Shown: positions 17,797 to 26,743, counted from the first letter of the stretch. The stretch is DNA of 64,000 nt from Psychromarinibacter halotolerans (GCF_029168315.1 NZ_JARGYD010000001.1:558001-622000), one strand, 5' to 3'. Numbers and translations: made by a program. The notes: generated from the letters alone by a model not told the origin.

Positions 17797-17823
17797 CCGC
17801 CCGGCAGGGGCGCTGCCGGGCGG
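17797..17823 (-). terminator. GC-rich hairpin after the small lipoprotein gene
   Basis: CCGCCCGGCAG (17797-17807) pairs with CTGCCGGGCGG (17813-17823), followed on the minus strand by GTTTGCGTC. It is a strong stem with a weak T-tail, and a probable end for the ABC-binding-protein/lipoprotein transcript. Confidence 0.55.
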
Positions 17824-17847
17824 GTCGAAGGGCAGGGATGGGTCAGG

Positions 17848-17922
17848 TCAGATCAAGGGCACCAGCGGAACCCCGCAGGCGGCCAGAGCCAGAAGCGAAA
17901 GAAGGCAAAGGGCGATACGCAT
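17848..17922 (-). CDS. Small lipoprotein, 24 residues
   Basis: ATG at 17922 encodes a hydrophobic signal of about 15 residues ending in the lipobox LAAC, followed by only GVPLVPLI before TGA at 17848. It starts two bases after the stop of the substrate-binding protein and has an AGAGGA ribosome-binding site overlapping that gene's end. The ATG, lipobox and ribosome-binding site together make it a credible tiny lipoprotein. Its function is unknown. It would be missed by most gene callers because of its length. Confidence 0.6.
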   Translation of the reverse strand: MRIALCLLSLLALAACGVPLVPLI

Positions 17923-17924
17923 GG

Positions 17925-19742
17925 TCATTCCTCTTCCCACCACCAGACAAGCGGCTGCCAGTCCAGCCAGTCGCCGTAGATCGGGATATGCTCGGGGAAG
18001 CGCAGTTCCTTCACATGGGCGATCCGGCTGGTGTTGTACTGATACGTCGGGATCACATAGCGCCCTGCGGTCAGGATGCGGTCCAGCGCCTTGGTCGCGG
18101 CGACGAATTCATCGTTCGAGCGCGCGTTCAGGATCCGGTCGATCATCGCGACGGCGGCCGGGCTGTCCATGCCCATCCAGTTCTTGGTGCCCGGTTCGGT
18201 CAGGCCTTCGGGGCCCCAATAGTAGTACTGTTCGTTCCCGGGGCTCAGCGACAGCGCGACACGGTACAGGGTCATGTCGAAGTCGTAGATCTGCGTCCGT
18301 TCGTTGTACTGCGCGGTGTCGACCGCATTAACCGTCGGAAAGATTCCGATCCGCTTCAGGGACTCGACGTAGATGTCGATGAAGGTCTGCGCCTCGGCGG
18401 CGCCGCTTTCCAGCAGGATCTCGAACTCGAAAGCATTGCCCGCTTCGTCGGACAGGACACCGTCCTTCACGGTCCAGCCCGCCTCGCGGAACAGGTCCAG
18501 CGCCCGCGAGATGTTGGCGCGGTTGCGAACCGAGCCGTCCGAGACGGGCAGGGAGTAGCCTTCCAGCGTGCCGGGCAGCAGTTGATCGGCGAAAGGCTCC
18601 AGCATCTCACGCACCAGCCCCTCGGCGGGGCCGTGGTCCATCCCCAGAAGCGAGTTCGAGAAATATGACGTGATTCTGGGGTTTTGCCCGCCGGTCTGTG
18701 TCTGGTTTATGAACTCGAAGTTGAACGCGTGGATCAGCGCGTCGCGCACGCGCCAATCCTGAAATTCCGGGTTGCGGGTGTTCATCACGAAGCCGGTGAT
18801 GCCAGAGGGACGCCCGTGCGGCACAAGTGACTTGATCACGTCGCCAGCCTGAACGGCGGGGAAGTCGTACTGTTCGTCCCATTTCGAAGCGTTGAATTCT
18901 CGGTTGGAATTCAGCTCTCCGGCCTTGAACGCCTCGAACTGCGCGGTGCCGTCGGCGTAGAACTCCATGCGGATCTCGTCGAGGTTGGCATGACCGGCGG
19001 TCACGGGCAGATCCTTGCCCCAGTAATCCGGGTTCCGCTTGAGCGAGACATAGCGGCCAGCCTCGAACCGGTCGATCACGTAGGGGCCGGTCAGGATCGG
19101 AAGCTCATCCAGCCCCGAGTCGGTGAAGTCCGTGTCTTCCCACTGCGTTTTCTTCAGGATCGGGCGCAGGCCCATGATCAGCGCCAGTTCGCGGTCGGCG
19201 GTGTTGAAGGTGATCCGTACCGTGCGTTCGCCCACGGCCTCGATGCTTTCGACCTTCTCCCACGCGCCCAGATACCGGGGGTGCCCCTCGGTGCCCAAGG
19301 TCTCGTAGGACCAGATCACGTCCTCGACGGTGACGGGGCTGCCGTCCGAGAAGGCGGCTTCGGGGCGCAGGGTGAATTCGACCCATGTGCGGTCGGGATC
19401 CGTCTCGACCGATTCGGCCAGAAGGCCGTACAGCGTGAAGGGTTCGTCCCAGTTTCGCGCCATCAGGCTTTCCGAGGTCAGAAAGCGCAGCTGCCACGGG
19501 ACCGAGCCTTTCCGGATGTACGGGTTCAGGCTGTCGAAGCTGCCGACCTCTCCGGTGACGATCCGGCCGCCGGTGGGGGCGTCGGGATTGGCATAGGGGA
19601 AGGCCACAAAATCCGGTGGCAGGGCGGGCTCGCCGTACATAGCTATGCCATGCTTCGGCTCGGCCGCCGCAAGTCCGGCGGAAAGGCAGAAGACCGCGGT
19701 CGCGAATGCTGCAGCGCGGCTGAGGGGGCGGATGCGGATCAT
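17925..19742 (-). CDS. ABC transporter periplasmic substrate-binding protein, family 5 (YejA-like)
   Basis: A 605-residue periplasmic binding protein with a cleavable signal peptide (MIRIRPLSRAAAFATAVFCLSAGLAAAEP). The SBP_bac_5 fold is shown by GSFDSLNPYIRKG, the FTLRPEAAFSDGSPVTVEDVIWSYETL block near residue 110 and the long aromatic-rich C-terminus (YYYWGPEGL). The full length and the HGIAMYGEPALPPDF opening resemble YejA, which binds microcin C-like peptides and oligopeptides. The permease and ATPase genes are not adjacent in the window. A 24-residue lipoprotein gene follows in the same transcript. Confidence 0.9.
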   Translation of the reverse strand: MIRIRPLSRAAAFATAVFCLSAGLAAAEPKHGIAMYGEPALPPDFVAFPYANPDAPTGGRIVTGEVGSFDSLNPYIRKGSVPWQLRFLTSESLMARNWDEPFTLYGLLAESVETDPDRTWVEFTLRPEAAFSDGSPVTVEDVIWSYETLGTEGHPRYLGAWEKVESIEAVGERTVRITFNTADRELALIMGLRPILKKTQWEDTDFTDSGLDELPILTGPYVIDRFEAGRYVSLKRNPDYWGKDLPVTAGHANLDEIRMEFYADGTAQFEAFKAGELNSNREFNASKWDEQYDFPAVQAGDVIKSLVPHGRPSGITGFVMNTRNPEFQDWRVRDALIHAFNFEFINQTQTGGQNPRITSYFSNSLLGMDHGPAEGLVREMLEPFADQLLPGTLEGYSLPVSDGSVRNRANISRALDLFREAGWTVKDGVLSDEAGNAFEFEILLESGAAEAQTFIDIYVESLKRIGIFPTVNAVDTAQYNERTQIYDFDMTLYRVALSLSPGNEQYYYWGPEGLTEPGTKNWMGMDSPAAVAMIDRILNARSNDEFVAATKALDRILTAGRYVIPTYQYNTSRIAHVKELRFPEHIPIYGDWLDWQPLVWWWEEE

Positions 19743-19822
19743 GTGCTCGGGGTTCCTTCTGCTCGCTCGGGGATTTTTGAGCAAATCTATCGACGTAACC
19801 GGGTCATTTCAAACTTTTACCT

Positions 19823-19850
19823 TTGACCACGCACATTAAGCGGCTATAAA
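19823..19850 (+). promoter_or_regulatory. Orphan promoter for candidate small RNA
   Basis: TTGACC (19823-19828) and TATAAA (19845-19850) with a 16-base spacer make one of the best sigma-70-like promoters in the window. No open reading frame follows before the terminator ending at 19932, so it appears to drive a non-coding transcript. Confidence 0.65.
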
Positions 19851-19856
19851 GGGGGC

Positions 19857-19932
19857 ACTGCTCGATAGGTTTCTTGCCTGTATGAAACCTGCCTCAATAA
19901 CTTAACGCCCGCCTTGTGCGGGCGTTTTTTTT
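19857..19932 (+). ncRNA. Candidate trans-acting small RNA, about 75 nt
   Basis: Between the divergent YejA-like and bdhA genes a strong promoter is followed seven or so bases later by a short sequence with a 5-prime hairpin (AGGTTTC / GAAACCT around 19867-19890). Then comes an unpaired A/U-rich segment (CTCAATAACTTA) and the terminator at 19904-19932. This layout, of 5-prime stem, single-stranded seed and terminal stem with poly-U, is typical of Hfq-bound small RNAs. I cannot match it to a named family. Confidence 0.55.
19902..19932 (+). terminator. Rho-independent terminator of the candidate small RNA
   Basis: ACGCCCGC, TTGT loop, GCGGGCGT and a run of eight T residues form a textbook terminator with no protein gene upstream on the same strand. 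Confidence 0.92.
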
Positions 19933-20217
19933 CGCCCTCGCGCAGCTTTTGCCCTTGTTAGAAAGGCCCCGTGCCAGCGCCGCCGAAAATCGGCTGTCGG
20001 CGCGAATCTCCCGTCGGTTCGATTCGGGATTTTCCCTTTGGGACGGCGCGCTTGACGGCTCCTGCTATCAGGAAGGATCGCACGGTCGATATGTGCCCCA
20101 GCGTCACCGCCGGGCTTCGTGATAGGATTTCCAGGAACACGGCGCGGCGATTGGCTCTTATCTTCGCAGATGCAGCATGGCAGGGTCCGGGCAAGGATCT
20201 GCACAGGAGGAATGAAC
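19933..20217 (+). other. Leader region upstream of bdhA without a recognised gene
   Basis: After the small-RNA terminator this stretch holds no convincing frame on either strand. A GGTTCGATTCGGG sequence near 20015 mimics a tRNA T-arm, but no acceptor or anticodon stem can be built around it. The bdhA ribosome-binding site AGGAGG lies at 20205-20210. The bdhA promoter must be here, but I could not single one out. Confidence 0.5.
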
Positions 20218-20991
20218 ATGTCACTCAAGGGGAAAACGGCGGTCGTCACCGGCTCGAATTCGGGCATCGGCCTTGGCGTCGCGAAGGCGCTGGCGAAGGC
20301 GGGCGCGGACGTCGTTCTGAACTCTTTCACCAACCGTGACGAGGATCACCAGTTGGCCGCCGACGTGGGCCGCGAATTCGGTGTCACCGCCCGCTATATC
20401 AAGGCCGACATGTCGAAGGGCGACGAGTGCCGCGCGCTGATCGAACAGGCGGGCGCCTGCGATATCCTTGTGAACAATGCGGGTATCCAGCACGTCGCCA
20501 ACATCGAGGACTTCCCGCCCGAGAAGTGGGACGCCATCATCGCGATCAACCTCAGCTCTGTGTTTCATACCACCGCCGCCGCGATCCCGATGATGCGCAA
20601 GGCGGGCTGGGGCAGGGTGATCAACATCGCTTCGGCCCACGGTCTACGCGCCAGCCCCTACAAGGTGGCCTATGTCGCGGCGAAGCACGGCGTTGTGGGC
20701 ATGACCAAGGTGGCCGGGCTGGAGACGGCGAAGGACCCGATCACAGTCAACGCGATCTGTCCCGGATACGTCCTGACCCCGCTTGTGGAATCCCAGATCC
20801 CCGACACCGCGAAGGAATATAACATCTCGGAAGACGAGGCGATCGAGAAGGTCATCCTAGCCAAGCAGCCGTCGAAGGATTTCGTGACGGTCGAACAGTT
20901 GGGCGGGCTGGCCACGTTCCTGTGCTCGGACGCCGCCGACCAGATCACCGCGACGACCCTGTCGGCGGACGGCGGCTGGACCGCGCAATAA
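20218..20991 (+). CDS. bdhA: D-3-hydroxybutyrate dehydrogenase
   Basis: A 257-residue classical short-chain dehydrogenase/reductase interconverting 3-hydroxybutyrate and acetoacetate with NAD. The cofactor motif is TGSNSGIGLG near residue 11. NNAGIQH is followed by the catalytic Ser (INIASAHG), and Tyr/Lys are in YVAAKHG (YxxxK). The C-terminal block ILAKQPSKDFVTVEQLGG is typical of this enzyme. The ATG at 20218 has AGGAGG seven bases upstream; an in-frame ATG six bases earlier is too close to it. The following patatin gene probably belongs to the same polyhydroxybutyrate-use operon. Confidence 0.93.
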   Translation: MSLKGKTAVVTGSNSGIGLGVAKALAKAGADVVLNSFTNRDEDHQLAADVGREFGVTARYIKADMSKGDECRALIEQAGACDILVNNAGIQHVANIEDFPPEKWDAIIAINLSSVFHTTAAAIPMMRKAGWGRVINIASAHGLRASPYKVAYVAAKHGVVGMTKVAGLETAKDPITVNAICPGYVLTPLVESQIPDTAKEYNISEDEAIEKVILAKQPSKDFVTVEQLGGLATFLCSDAADQITATTLSADGGWTAQ

Positions 20992-21048
20992 GGGATCGTC
21001 CGAACGCGCCCGGGTTCAGGCGGAACATCCGCTGACGGAGGCAAGGCA

Positions 21049-22083
21049 TTGAAGAAACAGATCAATCTTGCCCTGCAAGGTGGCGGCGCCCACGGCGCCT
21101 TCACGTGGGGCGTGCTGGACCGGCTTCTGGAAGAGCCCGATATCGAGATCGCCGCGGTCTCGGGCACCTCTGCCGGGGCGTTGAACGCGGCGGCGCTGAA
21201 GGCCGGGATGGCCCGCGGCGGGGCGCAGGCCGCGCGCGACAACCTTGCGTGGCTGTGGGAACAGATGGGCGCGCTGGACACGACGCTGTTCCCGGACTGG
21301 GCGCGCGCCTTCTGGCCGGCTCCGGCGACCATGTCGCGCTTGGTGGCGCTGAGCCCCGCCTATCTATGGACGGACATGGCCAGCCGCGTCCTGAGCCCCT
21401 ATGCGCTGGGGCCGCTGTACGAGAACCCGCTGAAGCGTGTGGTCGAGTATTTCCGGTTCGAGGATGTCTGTTCCGACGCCGGCCCCCGCCTGTTCGTCAG
21501 CGCCACCAACGTGCGCAACGGCAAGATCCGCGTGTTTTCTGGCGACACGATCCACGCCGATGTCATCCTTGCCTCGGCCTGTCTGCCGAACATCTTTCAG
21601 GCGGTAGAGATCGAGGACCCGGTCACTGGCACGGTCGAGGCATATTGGGACGGTGGCTATACCGGCAATCCGGCGCTGTTCCCGATGTATGAACCGGACC
21701 TGCCGGATGACATCGTCATCGTGAACATCAACCCGCTGTACCGCGAGGAAGTCCCGCGCACCGCGCAGGAAATTCAGAACCGGATCAACGAGATAAGCTT
21801 CAACTCTTCGCTGCTGCGCGAACTGCGCGCGATCAGTTTCGTGCGCGATCTCATCGCGGCGGGCCGGGTGCCCGAAGGCACGATGAAGCGCGTGCTGGTC
21901 CACATGATCGCCGACGACGAGCTGATGAACATGCTGTCCGAGGCGACGAAGATCGTGCCGACGCCCAGCGTCCTGTCGGATCTGCGGGACTCGGGGCGCC
22001 GACGGGCGGGGGCCTTCCTAGAGGACCACAAGGACAAGATCGGCGTCGAAGCCAGCGTGAACCTTGAAGAAATGTTCGGTTAG
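21049..22083 (+). CDS. Patatin-like phospholipase
   Basis: A 344-residue patatin-family acyl hydrolase with a Ser-Asp dyad. The oxyanion loop is LQGGGAHGAF, the nucleophile elbow GTSAGAL (GxSxG) near residue 41, and the catalytic Asp is in DGGY near residue 204. The start is TTG at 21049 behind GGAGG. It lies 57 bases after bdhA on the same strand. This pairing is common in Rhodobacteraceae and suggests a link with polyhydroxybutyrate or lipid turnover, which remains inference. The gene ends convergently with the DUF502 gene, overlapping by four bases. Confidence 0.9.
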   Translation: MKKQINLALQGGGAHGAFTWGVLDRLLEEPDIEIAAVSGTSAGALNAAALKAGMARGGAQAARDNLAWLWEQMGALDTTLFPDWARAFWPAPATMSRLVALSPAYLWTDMASRVLSPYALGPLYENPLKRVVEYFRFEDVCSDAGPRLFVSATNVRNGKIRVFSGDTIHADVILASACLPNIFQAVEIEDPVTGTVEAYWDGGYTGNPALFPMYEPDLPDDIVIVNINPLYREEVPRTAQEIQNRINEISFNSSLLRELRAISFVRDLIAAGRVPEGTMKRVLVHMIADDELMNMLSEATKIVPTPSVLSDLRDSGRRRAGAFLEDHKDKIGVEASVNLEEMFG

Positions 22084-22835
22084 GCCGACAGCTTCTCGGG
22101 GTCGCGCGGCTTGACTTCGGCTGGCTCGATCTCGGGCACCTTGCCGTTCGGATAGACAAGCCCCGCCGAGATCACCAGCTTGGCCGCATCTTCGACGGTC
22201 ATGTCCAGTTCGATCACCTCGCTCCGGGGGACGAACAGCAGAAAGCCCGAGGTCGGGTTCGGCGTTGTCGGCAGGAAGACCGACATCAGGTCGTCGTCGG
22301 ACGGGATGCGGGCCTTCACCTCGCCCTTGGCGCTGGTGGAGATGAACGCAATCGCCCAGATGCCCCGGCGCGGGTATTCGACAAGGCAGGCGGTGTCGAA
22401 CGACGACTCGGCCTGGCTGAACACGGTTTCGGCGATCTGTTTCAGGCCGTTATAGATCGACCTGACCACCGGCATCCGGTCCACGAGGCTTTCGGCATAG
22501 TTGATCATCGACCGCCCGATGATGCCCTTGGCCAACCAGCCGACGAGGATGGTGAAGATCAGGAACAGCACGACGCCAAGGCCGCGCACGTTTACCGGCG
22601 CCTCGACTCCGAAGAAGGTTTCGATAATGTTTTCAGGCTGGTACGCGTTCGGGACGAAGGGCAGAACGAACCCGTCGATCCAGCCGATCACCGACCAAAG
22701 CAGCCAAAGCGTCAGGCCGATGGGCGCGATGACGACCAGTCCCGTCAGGAAAGACGTTCTGAGCCGCCCGAACATCGTGCTTCTCTGCCGCTGGACCGGC
22801 GTTTCCCCCTGAGGGGCGATGGGCGGTTTCGTCAT
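22080..22835 (-). CDS. DUF502 family membrane protein
   Basis: A 251-residue protein with two transmembrane segments (about residues 27-50 and 81-104). The DUF502 blocks are RTSFLTGLVVIAPIGLTLWLLW, VDRMPVVRSIYNGLKQI, FLPTTPNPTSGFLLFVP and VYPNGK. The family is widespread and of unknown function, with a cytoplasmic domain after the second helix. The ATG at 22835 was chosen over one seven codons upstream. Convergent with the patatin gene. Confidence 0.9.
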   Translation of the reverse strand: MTKPPIAPQGETPVQRQRSTMFGRLRTSFLTGLVVIAPIGLTLWLLWSVIGWIDGFVLPFVPNAYQPENIIETFFGVEAPVNVRGLGVVLFLIFTILVGWLAKGIIGRSMINYAESLVDRMPVVRSIYNGLKQIAETVFSQAESSFDTACLVEYPRRGIWAIAFISTSAKGEVKARIPSDDDLMSVFLPTTPNPTSGFLLFVPRSEVIELDMTVEDAAKLVISAGLVYPNGKVPEIEPAEVKPRDPEKLSA

Positions 22836-22937
22836 GATGTGGTAGCCAAGCCCCAAGTTACACTGCGAATGTAGGGTCGCCGAGGGTGCCGCACAACGGC
22901 AGCCCCGACGTCGCGTGCGAATATATACGGGCGACCG

Positions 22938-23846
22938 TTACGACGCGGTGATTTCTTTGGCAATTTCTGCGGCCAGTCGCGCATTGTTGCGCACCAGGGC
23001 GATGTTCGCGACCAGCGAGCGGCCCTCGGTGATGTGGAAAATCCGGTCCAGCAGGAACGGCGTGACGGCTTTGCCGGACACGCCCTGTGCATCGGCCTCG
23101 GCGGTGGCCTGCGTGATGGCCTTCGCCATTTCGGCGGCAGGGATCTCGTCGGCCACGGGGATCGGGTTCGCGATCAGCTGGCCACCGGTCAGCCCCAGGT
23201 CGGTGCGCGCCAGTTGCGCGGCGGCAATCGCGGCGGCGCTGTCCAGCCGCAGCGGAGCGGTCAGGCCCGAGCTGCGCGACCAGAAGGCCGGGATCTCGTC
23301 CTGACCATAGGCGATCACGGGTACGCCATTGGTTTCAAGAACTTCCAGCGTCTTCGGAATGTCGAGGATCGCCTTCGGACCGGCCGCGACGACGGTCACG
23401 GGGGTCAGCGCCAGTTCCTGCAGGTCGGCGGAGATATCGAAGGACAGCTCGGCCCCCTTGTGAACCCCACCGATGCCGCCCGTCGCGAAGACATGGATGC
23501 CCGCCGCGTGCGCCGCGATCATCGTCGCGGCCACCGTGGTGGCGCCGGTCCGGCCTGTGGCCAGCGCCACGGCGAAATCGGCGCGCGACAGCTTCAGCAC
23601 GTCCTTGGCCTGCGCCAGCGCGTCCAGCTCGTCGCCGGTCAGGCCGATGTGCAGGCGTCCCTCGATCACCGCGATGGTCGCGGGCACGGCGCCGGCGGCG
23701 CGGATGTCATCCTCGACCTGCCGGGCGGTCTCGACATTTTGGGGGTAGGGCATCCCGTGGGTGATGATCGTGCTTTCCAGCGCGACCAGCGGTTTGCCTT
23801 CGGCCTTGGCCTGGGCGACTTCGGGGGAAAAGTGCAGCTCGGTCAT
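22938..23846 (-). CDS. psuG: Pseudouridine-5'-phosphate glycosidase
   Basis: A 302-residue PsuG that splits pseudouridine 5'-phosphate into uracil and ribose 5-phosphate, the second step of pseudouridine catabolism. Diagnostic blocks: ALESTIITHGMPYP near residue 22, TTVAATMIAAHAAGIHVFATGGIGGVHKGAE in the middle and the NPIP segment near residue 230. Its ATG overlaps the stop of psuK by four bases, giving a coupled PsuK-PsuG pair. No dedicated nucleoside transporter is adjacent. Confidence 0.95.
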   Translation of the reverse strand: MTELHFSPEVAQAKAEGKPLVALESTIITHGMPYPQNVETARQVEDDIRAAGAVPATIAVIEGRLHIGLTGDELDALAQAKDVLKLSRADFAVALATGRTGATTVAATMIAAHAAGIHVFATGGIGGVHKGAELSFDISADLQELALTPVTVVAAGPKAILDIPKTLEVLETNGVPVIAYGQDEIPAFWSRSSGLTAPLRLDSAAAIAAAQLARTDLGLTGGQLIANPIPVADEIPAAEMAKAITQATAEADAQGVSGKAVTPFLLDRIFHITEGRSLVANIALVRNNARLAAEIAKEITAS

Positions 23847-24730
23847 CCGGCGGCGCCTCCTGAGATATGAGCGGCGGCGGCTTGCAGGGCGCGGTCAAGC
23901 GCGGCGGCGCCGGTGGCCCCGCCCAGTTCGGCCGCGATGTGGGCCGCCATGAAGGTATCGCCCGCGCCGGTGACACGGGTCACCAGAACCTCGGGCGGGG
24001 TGGCTGTCACCAGACCGTCAGGTCCGGCGGCGGTGGCGGGGCGGCTGCCGTCGGTGACCAGCACGCGGGCGGCGCCGCGTTTCTGCATGGCCCGGGCGGC
24101 AGCGGCGCTGTCCTCGAACGTCTCGGCGCATATCAGGCCGGCTTCTTCGAGGTTCACGTAAAGCGTGGCACGCGGCGCGCGCAGCAGCGGCAACAGGCGT
24201 TCCGCCTTGCCGGGGCTGGCGGGCGCGATGCGCAGGTCGGCAGCCGCGAAGGCGGGGCTTTGCGCGATCTGGCCCAGCAGTTCTTCGGTCAGGTTGCCAT
24301 CCAGCGCGATCAGGCCGGGGTAGGGGGCATCGGCGCTGCCCAGCGATCCGTCGGTCAGCGGGCGCAGGATCTTGTCGCCCGCCTCTTCCAGCGAATGCGC
24401 GTCGGCAATGGCGGCGATCAGGCCGTTCGCGCCCTCGACCGCCATATAGACGTCGGTTGGAAGATCCTCTGACCGGTAGACGTGGCCGGTGCCCATGCCC
24501 ATCCGGGTGCAGGCGGCGACCAGCTCGTCGCCCTCGGCATCGCGGCCGATGGCGGTCAGAAGCTCTGCCTGAAGCCCGAACCGGCGCAGGGTCATCGCGA
24601 TGTTCATGGCGACGCCGCCGGGAATCCGGGTGATGCGCCCGGGCACGTCGTTGCCCAGCCGCATGTGGCGCGGGCTGCGGCCGATCACGTCCCACAGGAC
24701 GGCGCCGATGCAAAGGATGGTGTCGTTCAT
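23843..24730 (-). CDS. psuK: Pseudouridine kinase, PfkB family
   Basis: A 295-residue ribokinase-like sugar kinase. The PfkB signature 1 region is GGVAMNIAMTLRRFG near residue 38, and signature 2 is VTRVTGAGDTFMAAHIA near residue 252 with the catalytic Asp in GAGDTF. Genomic coupling to psuG supports pseudouridine as the substrate. The first step phosphorylates pseudouridine so that PsuG can cleave it. The pair probably recycles pseudouridine released from degraded tRNA and rRNA. Confidence 0.88.
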   Translation of the reverse strand: MNDTILCIGAVLWDVIGRSPRHMRLGNDVPGRITRIPGGVAMNIAMTLRRFGLQAELLTAIGRDAEGDELVAACTRMGMGTGHVYRSEDLPTDVYMAVEGANGLIAAIADAHSLEEAGDKILRPLTDGSLGSADAPYPGLIALDGNLTEELLGQIAQSPAFAAADLRIAPASPGKAERLLPLLRAPRATLYVNLEEAGLICAETFEDSAAAARAMQKRGAARVLVTDGSRPATAAGPDGLVTATPPEVLVTRVTGAGDTFMAAHIAAELGGATGAAALDRALQAAAAHISGGAAG

Positions 24731-24953
24731 ATGCGGCTTGTGGCAACCTGCGGGGCAGGGGGCAAGCCCGTTTCCATCGCCATCCGGCCCGGATCGGCGT
24801 GTCGGGGGTTGCGCATTGTCCGGCTATCGCTTAAGGGACGCGCACTTCACAGGCGGGGCTTGGGCCCTGCGGGGAGAAATCCCGCATGGTCCGCCGGTTG
24901 AGCATTTGCTTCAAACAGTCCCGCCGAGGCGTAAACCGGAAAGGAAAATGGAC

Positions 24954-25754
24954 ATGGCGCTGCCTGAATTTTCTATGCGTCAGCTTCTGGAAGCTGGCGT
25001 TCACTTTGGTCACCAGACCCAACGCTGGAACCCCCGTATGGGCGAGTTCATCTACGGCGAACGCAACGGTATCCACATCATGGACCTGACGCAGACCGTT
25101 CCGATGCTGGACGCGGCCCTGAACGTCATCCGCGAAACCGTGGCGAAGAACGGCCGCATCCTGTTCGTGGGCACCAAGCGTCAGGCTGCGAAGCCGATCG
25201 CCGACGCCGCCGAGCGTTGCGCGCAGTACTACATGAACCACCGTTGGCTGGGCGGCACGCTCACCAACTGGAAAACCGTGTCGCAGTCGATCGCTCGCCT
25301 GAAAGACATCGACGAGCGCATGGCGCAGGGCGCCGAAGGCCTGACCAAGCGCGAGCGTCTGTCGATCGAGCGTGACCGCGAAAAGCTGGAAGCCTCGCTG
25401 GGCGGTATCCGCGAAATGGGCGGCGTTCCGGACCTGCTGTTCGTGATCGACGTCAACAAAGAAGACCTGGCCATCGCCGAAGCCAAGAAGCTTGGCATCC
25501 CGGTCGTCGCGGTCGTCGACACCAACTGCTCGCCCGAGGGTGTGGATTACATCATCCCCGGTAACGACGACGCGGCCCGCGCCATCGCCCTGTACTGCGA
25601 CCTGGCCTCGCGCGCGGCTCTGGACGGCATGTCCGCCCAGCTCGACGCCGCCGGTGTCGACGTCGGCGCTCTGGAAGAGACGCCGGACGAGATGCTGGAC
25701 GAAGAGACCGCCGCCGAAGCACCGGCCGCTACGGAAGAGCAGGCCGAAGCCTGA
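24954..25754 (+). CDS. rpsB: 30S ribosomal protein S2
   Basis: A 266-residue S2 with the family opening LPEFSMRQLLEAGVHFGHQTQRWNPRM and the signature VDTNCSPEGVDYIIPGNDDAARAI near residue 183. An acidic Ala/Glu-rich tail is typical of alphaproteobacteria. The ATG at 24954 is placed nine bases after AAGGA; ATG 24948 is too close to it. rpsB and tsf form the conserved translation pair. The leader between psuK and rpsB is about 220 bases and may hold an S2-responsive structure, which I could not resolve. Confidence 0.97.
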   Translation: MALPEFSMRQLLEAGVHFGHQTQRWNPRMGEFIYGERNGIHIMDLTQTVPMLDAALNVIRETVAKNGRILFVGTKRQAAKPIADAAERCAQYYMNHRWLGGTLTNWKTVSQSIARLKDIDERMAQGAEGLTKRERLSIERDREKLEASLGGIREMGGVPDLLFVIDVNKEDLAIAEAKKLGIPVVAVVDTNCSPEGVDYIIPGNDDAARAIALYCDLASRAALDGMSAQLDAAGVDVGALEETPDEMLDEETAAEAPAATEEQAEA

Positions 25755-25845
25755 TCTTCCGGTCTTCGGACCGTCACCCAAACGTCACCGCGGGCGGCTA
25801 TGGCCGCCCTCGGGACTTGATCCGTTCGATTTGAGGAGAGCCGAT

Positions 25846-26721
25846 ATGGCTATCACCGCTGCACAGGTGAAAGAACTGCGCGAACTGTCCGGCGCAGGCA
25901 TGATGGACGCCAAGAAGGCACTGGTCGAGAATGACGGCGACATGGAAGCCGCCATCGACTGGCTGCGGACCAAAGGTCTGGCGAAAGCCGCCAAGAAATC
26001 CGGCCGCACCGCCGCCGAGGGCCTTGTGGCCGTCGCCGTTGACGGTGGCACCGGCGTCGCCGTGGAAGTGAACTCGGAAACCGACTTCGTTGCGAAGAAC
26101 GGCGAATTCCAGACGATGGTCAAGGGCATCGCCGAAGCCGCGCTGAAGGTCGACGACGTCGACGCGCTGGCCGCAGCCGACCTTGGCGGCAAATCGGTTG
26201 CCGACACGCTGACCGACAAGATCGCCACCATCGGCGAGAACATGACCCTGCGCCGCATGGCGAAGGTTCAGGGCGACACCATCGCGACTTACATCCACAA
26301 CGCTGCCGGCACCGACATGGGCAAGATCGGTGTCGTTGTTGCGCTGAAAGGCACCGACGAGGCGTTCGGCAAGCAGGTTGCGATGCACATCGCCGCCGCG
26401 AACCCGGCCTCGCTGTCCGAAGCCGATCTCGACCCGGCCGTGGTCGAGAAGGAAAAGCAGGTTCAGATCGACATCGCGCGTGAATCGGGCAAGCCCGAAG
26501 CCGTGATCGAGAAGATGATCGAAGGCCGCATGAAGAAATTCATGGCCGAGGTCACGCTGCTGGGCCAGCAGTTCGTGGTGAACCCGGACCTGACCGTGGC
26601 CAAGGCCGCCGAAGAAGCCGGCGTCGAAATCACGGGCTTCATTCGCCTTGAAGTCGGCGAAGGCATCGAGAAGGTCGAAGAAGACTTCGCCGCCGAAGTC
26701 GCCAAGGCCGCTCAGGGCTAA
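25846..26721 (+). CDS. tsf: Translation elongation factor Ts
   Basis: A 291-residue EF-Ts, the nucleotide exchange factor for EF-Tu. The N-terminal UBA-like domain reads ITAAQVKELRELSGAGMMDAKKALVE and is followed by GLAKAAKKSGRTAAEGL. The TDFV motif (NSETDFVAKN) contacts EF-Tu. ATG 25846 follows GAGGAG. The gene ends at a strong terminator, which closes the rpsB-tsf operon. Confidence 0.97.
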   Translation: MAITAAQVKELRELSGAGMMDAKKALVENDGDMEAAIDWLRTKGLAKAAKKSGRTAAEGLVAVAVDGGTGVAVEVNSETDFVAKNGEFQTMVKGIAEAALKVDDVDALAAADLGGKSVADTLTDKIATIGENMTLRRMAKVQGDTIATYIHNAAGTDMGKIGVVVALKGTDEAFGKQVAMHIAAANPASLSEADLDPAVVEKEKQVQIDIARESGKPEAVIEKMIEGRMKKFMAEVTLLGQQFVVNPDLTVAKAAEEAGVEITGFIRLEVGEGIEKVEEDFAAEVAKAAQG

Positions 26722-26743
26722 GCCCCGGACGCACACCATTCAA

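Noticed and set aside
20000..20040. Possible tRNA, from GGTTCGATTCGGG
   Set aside because: The flanking bases do not form a proper T-stem, and no anticodon or acceptor stem can be drawn.
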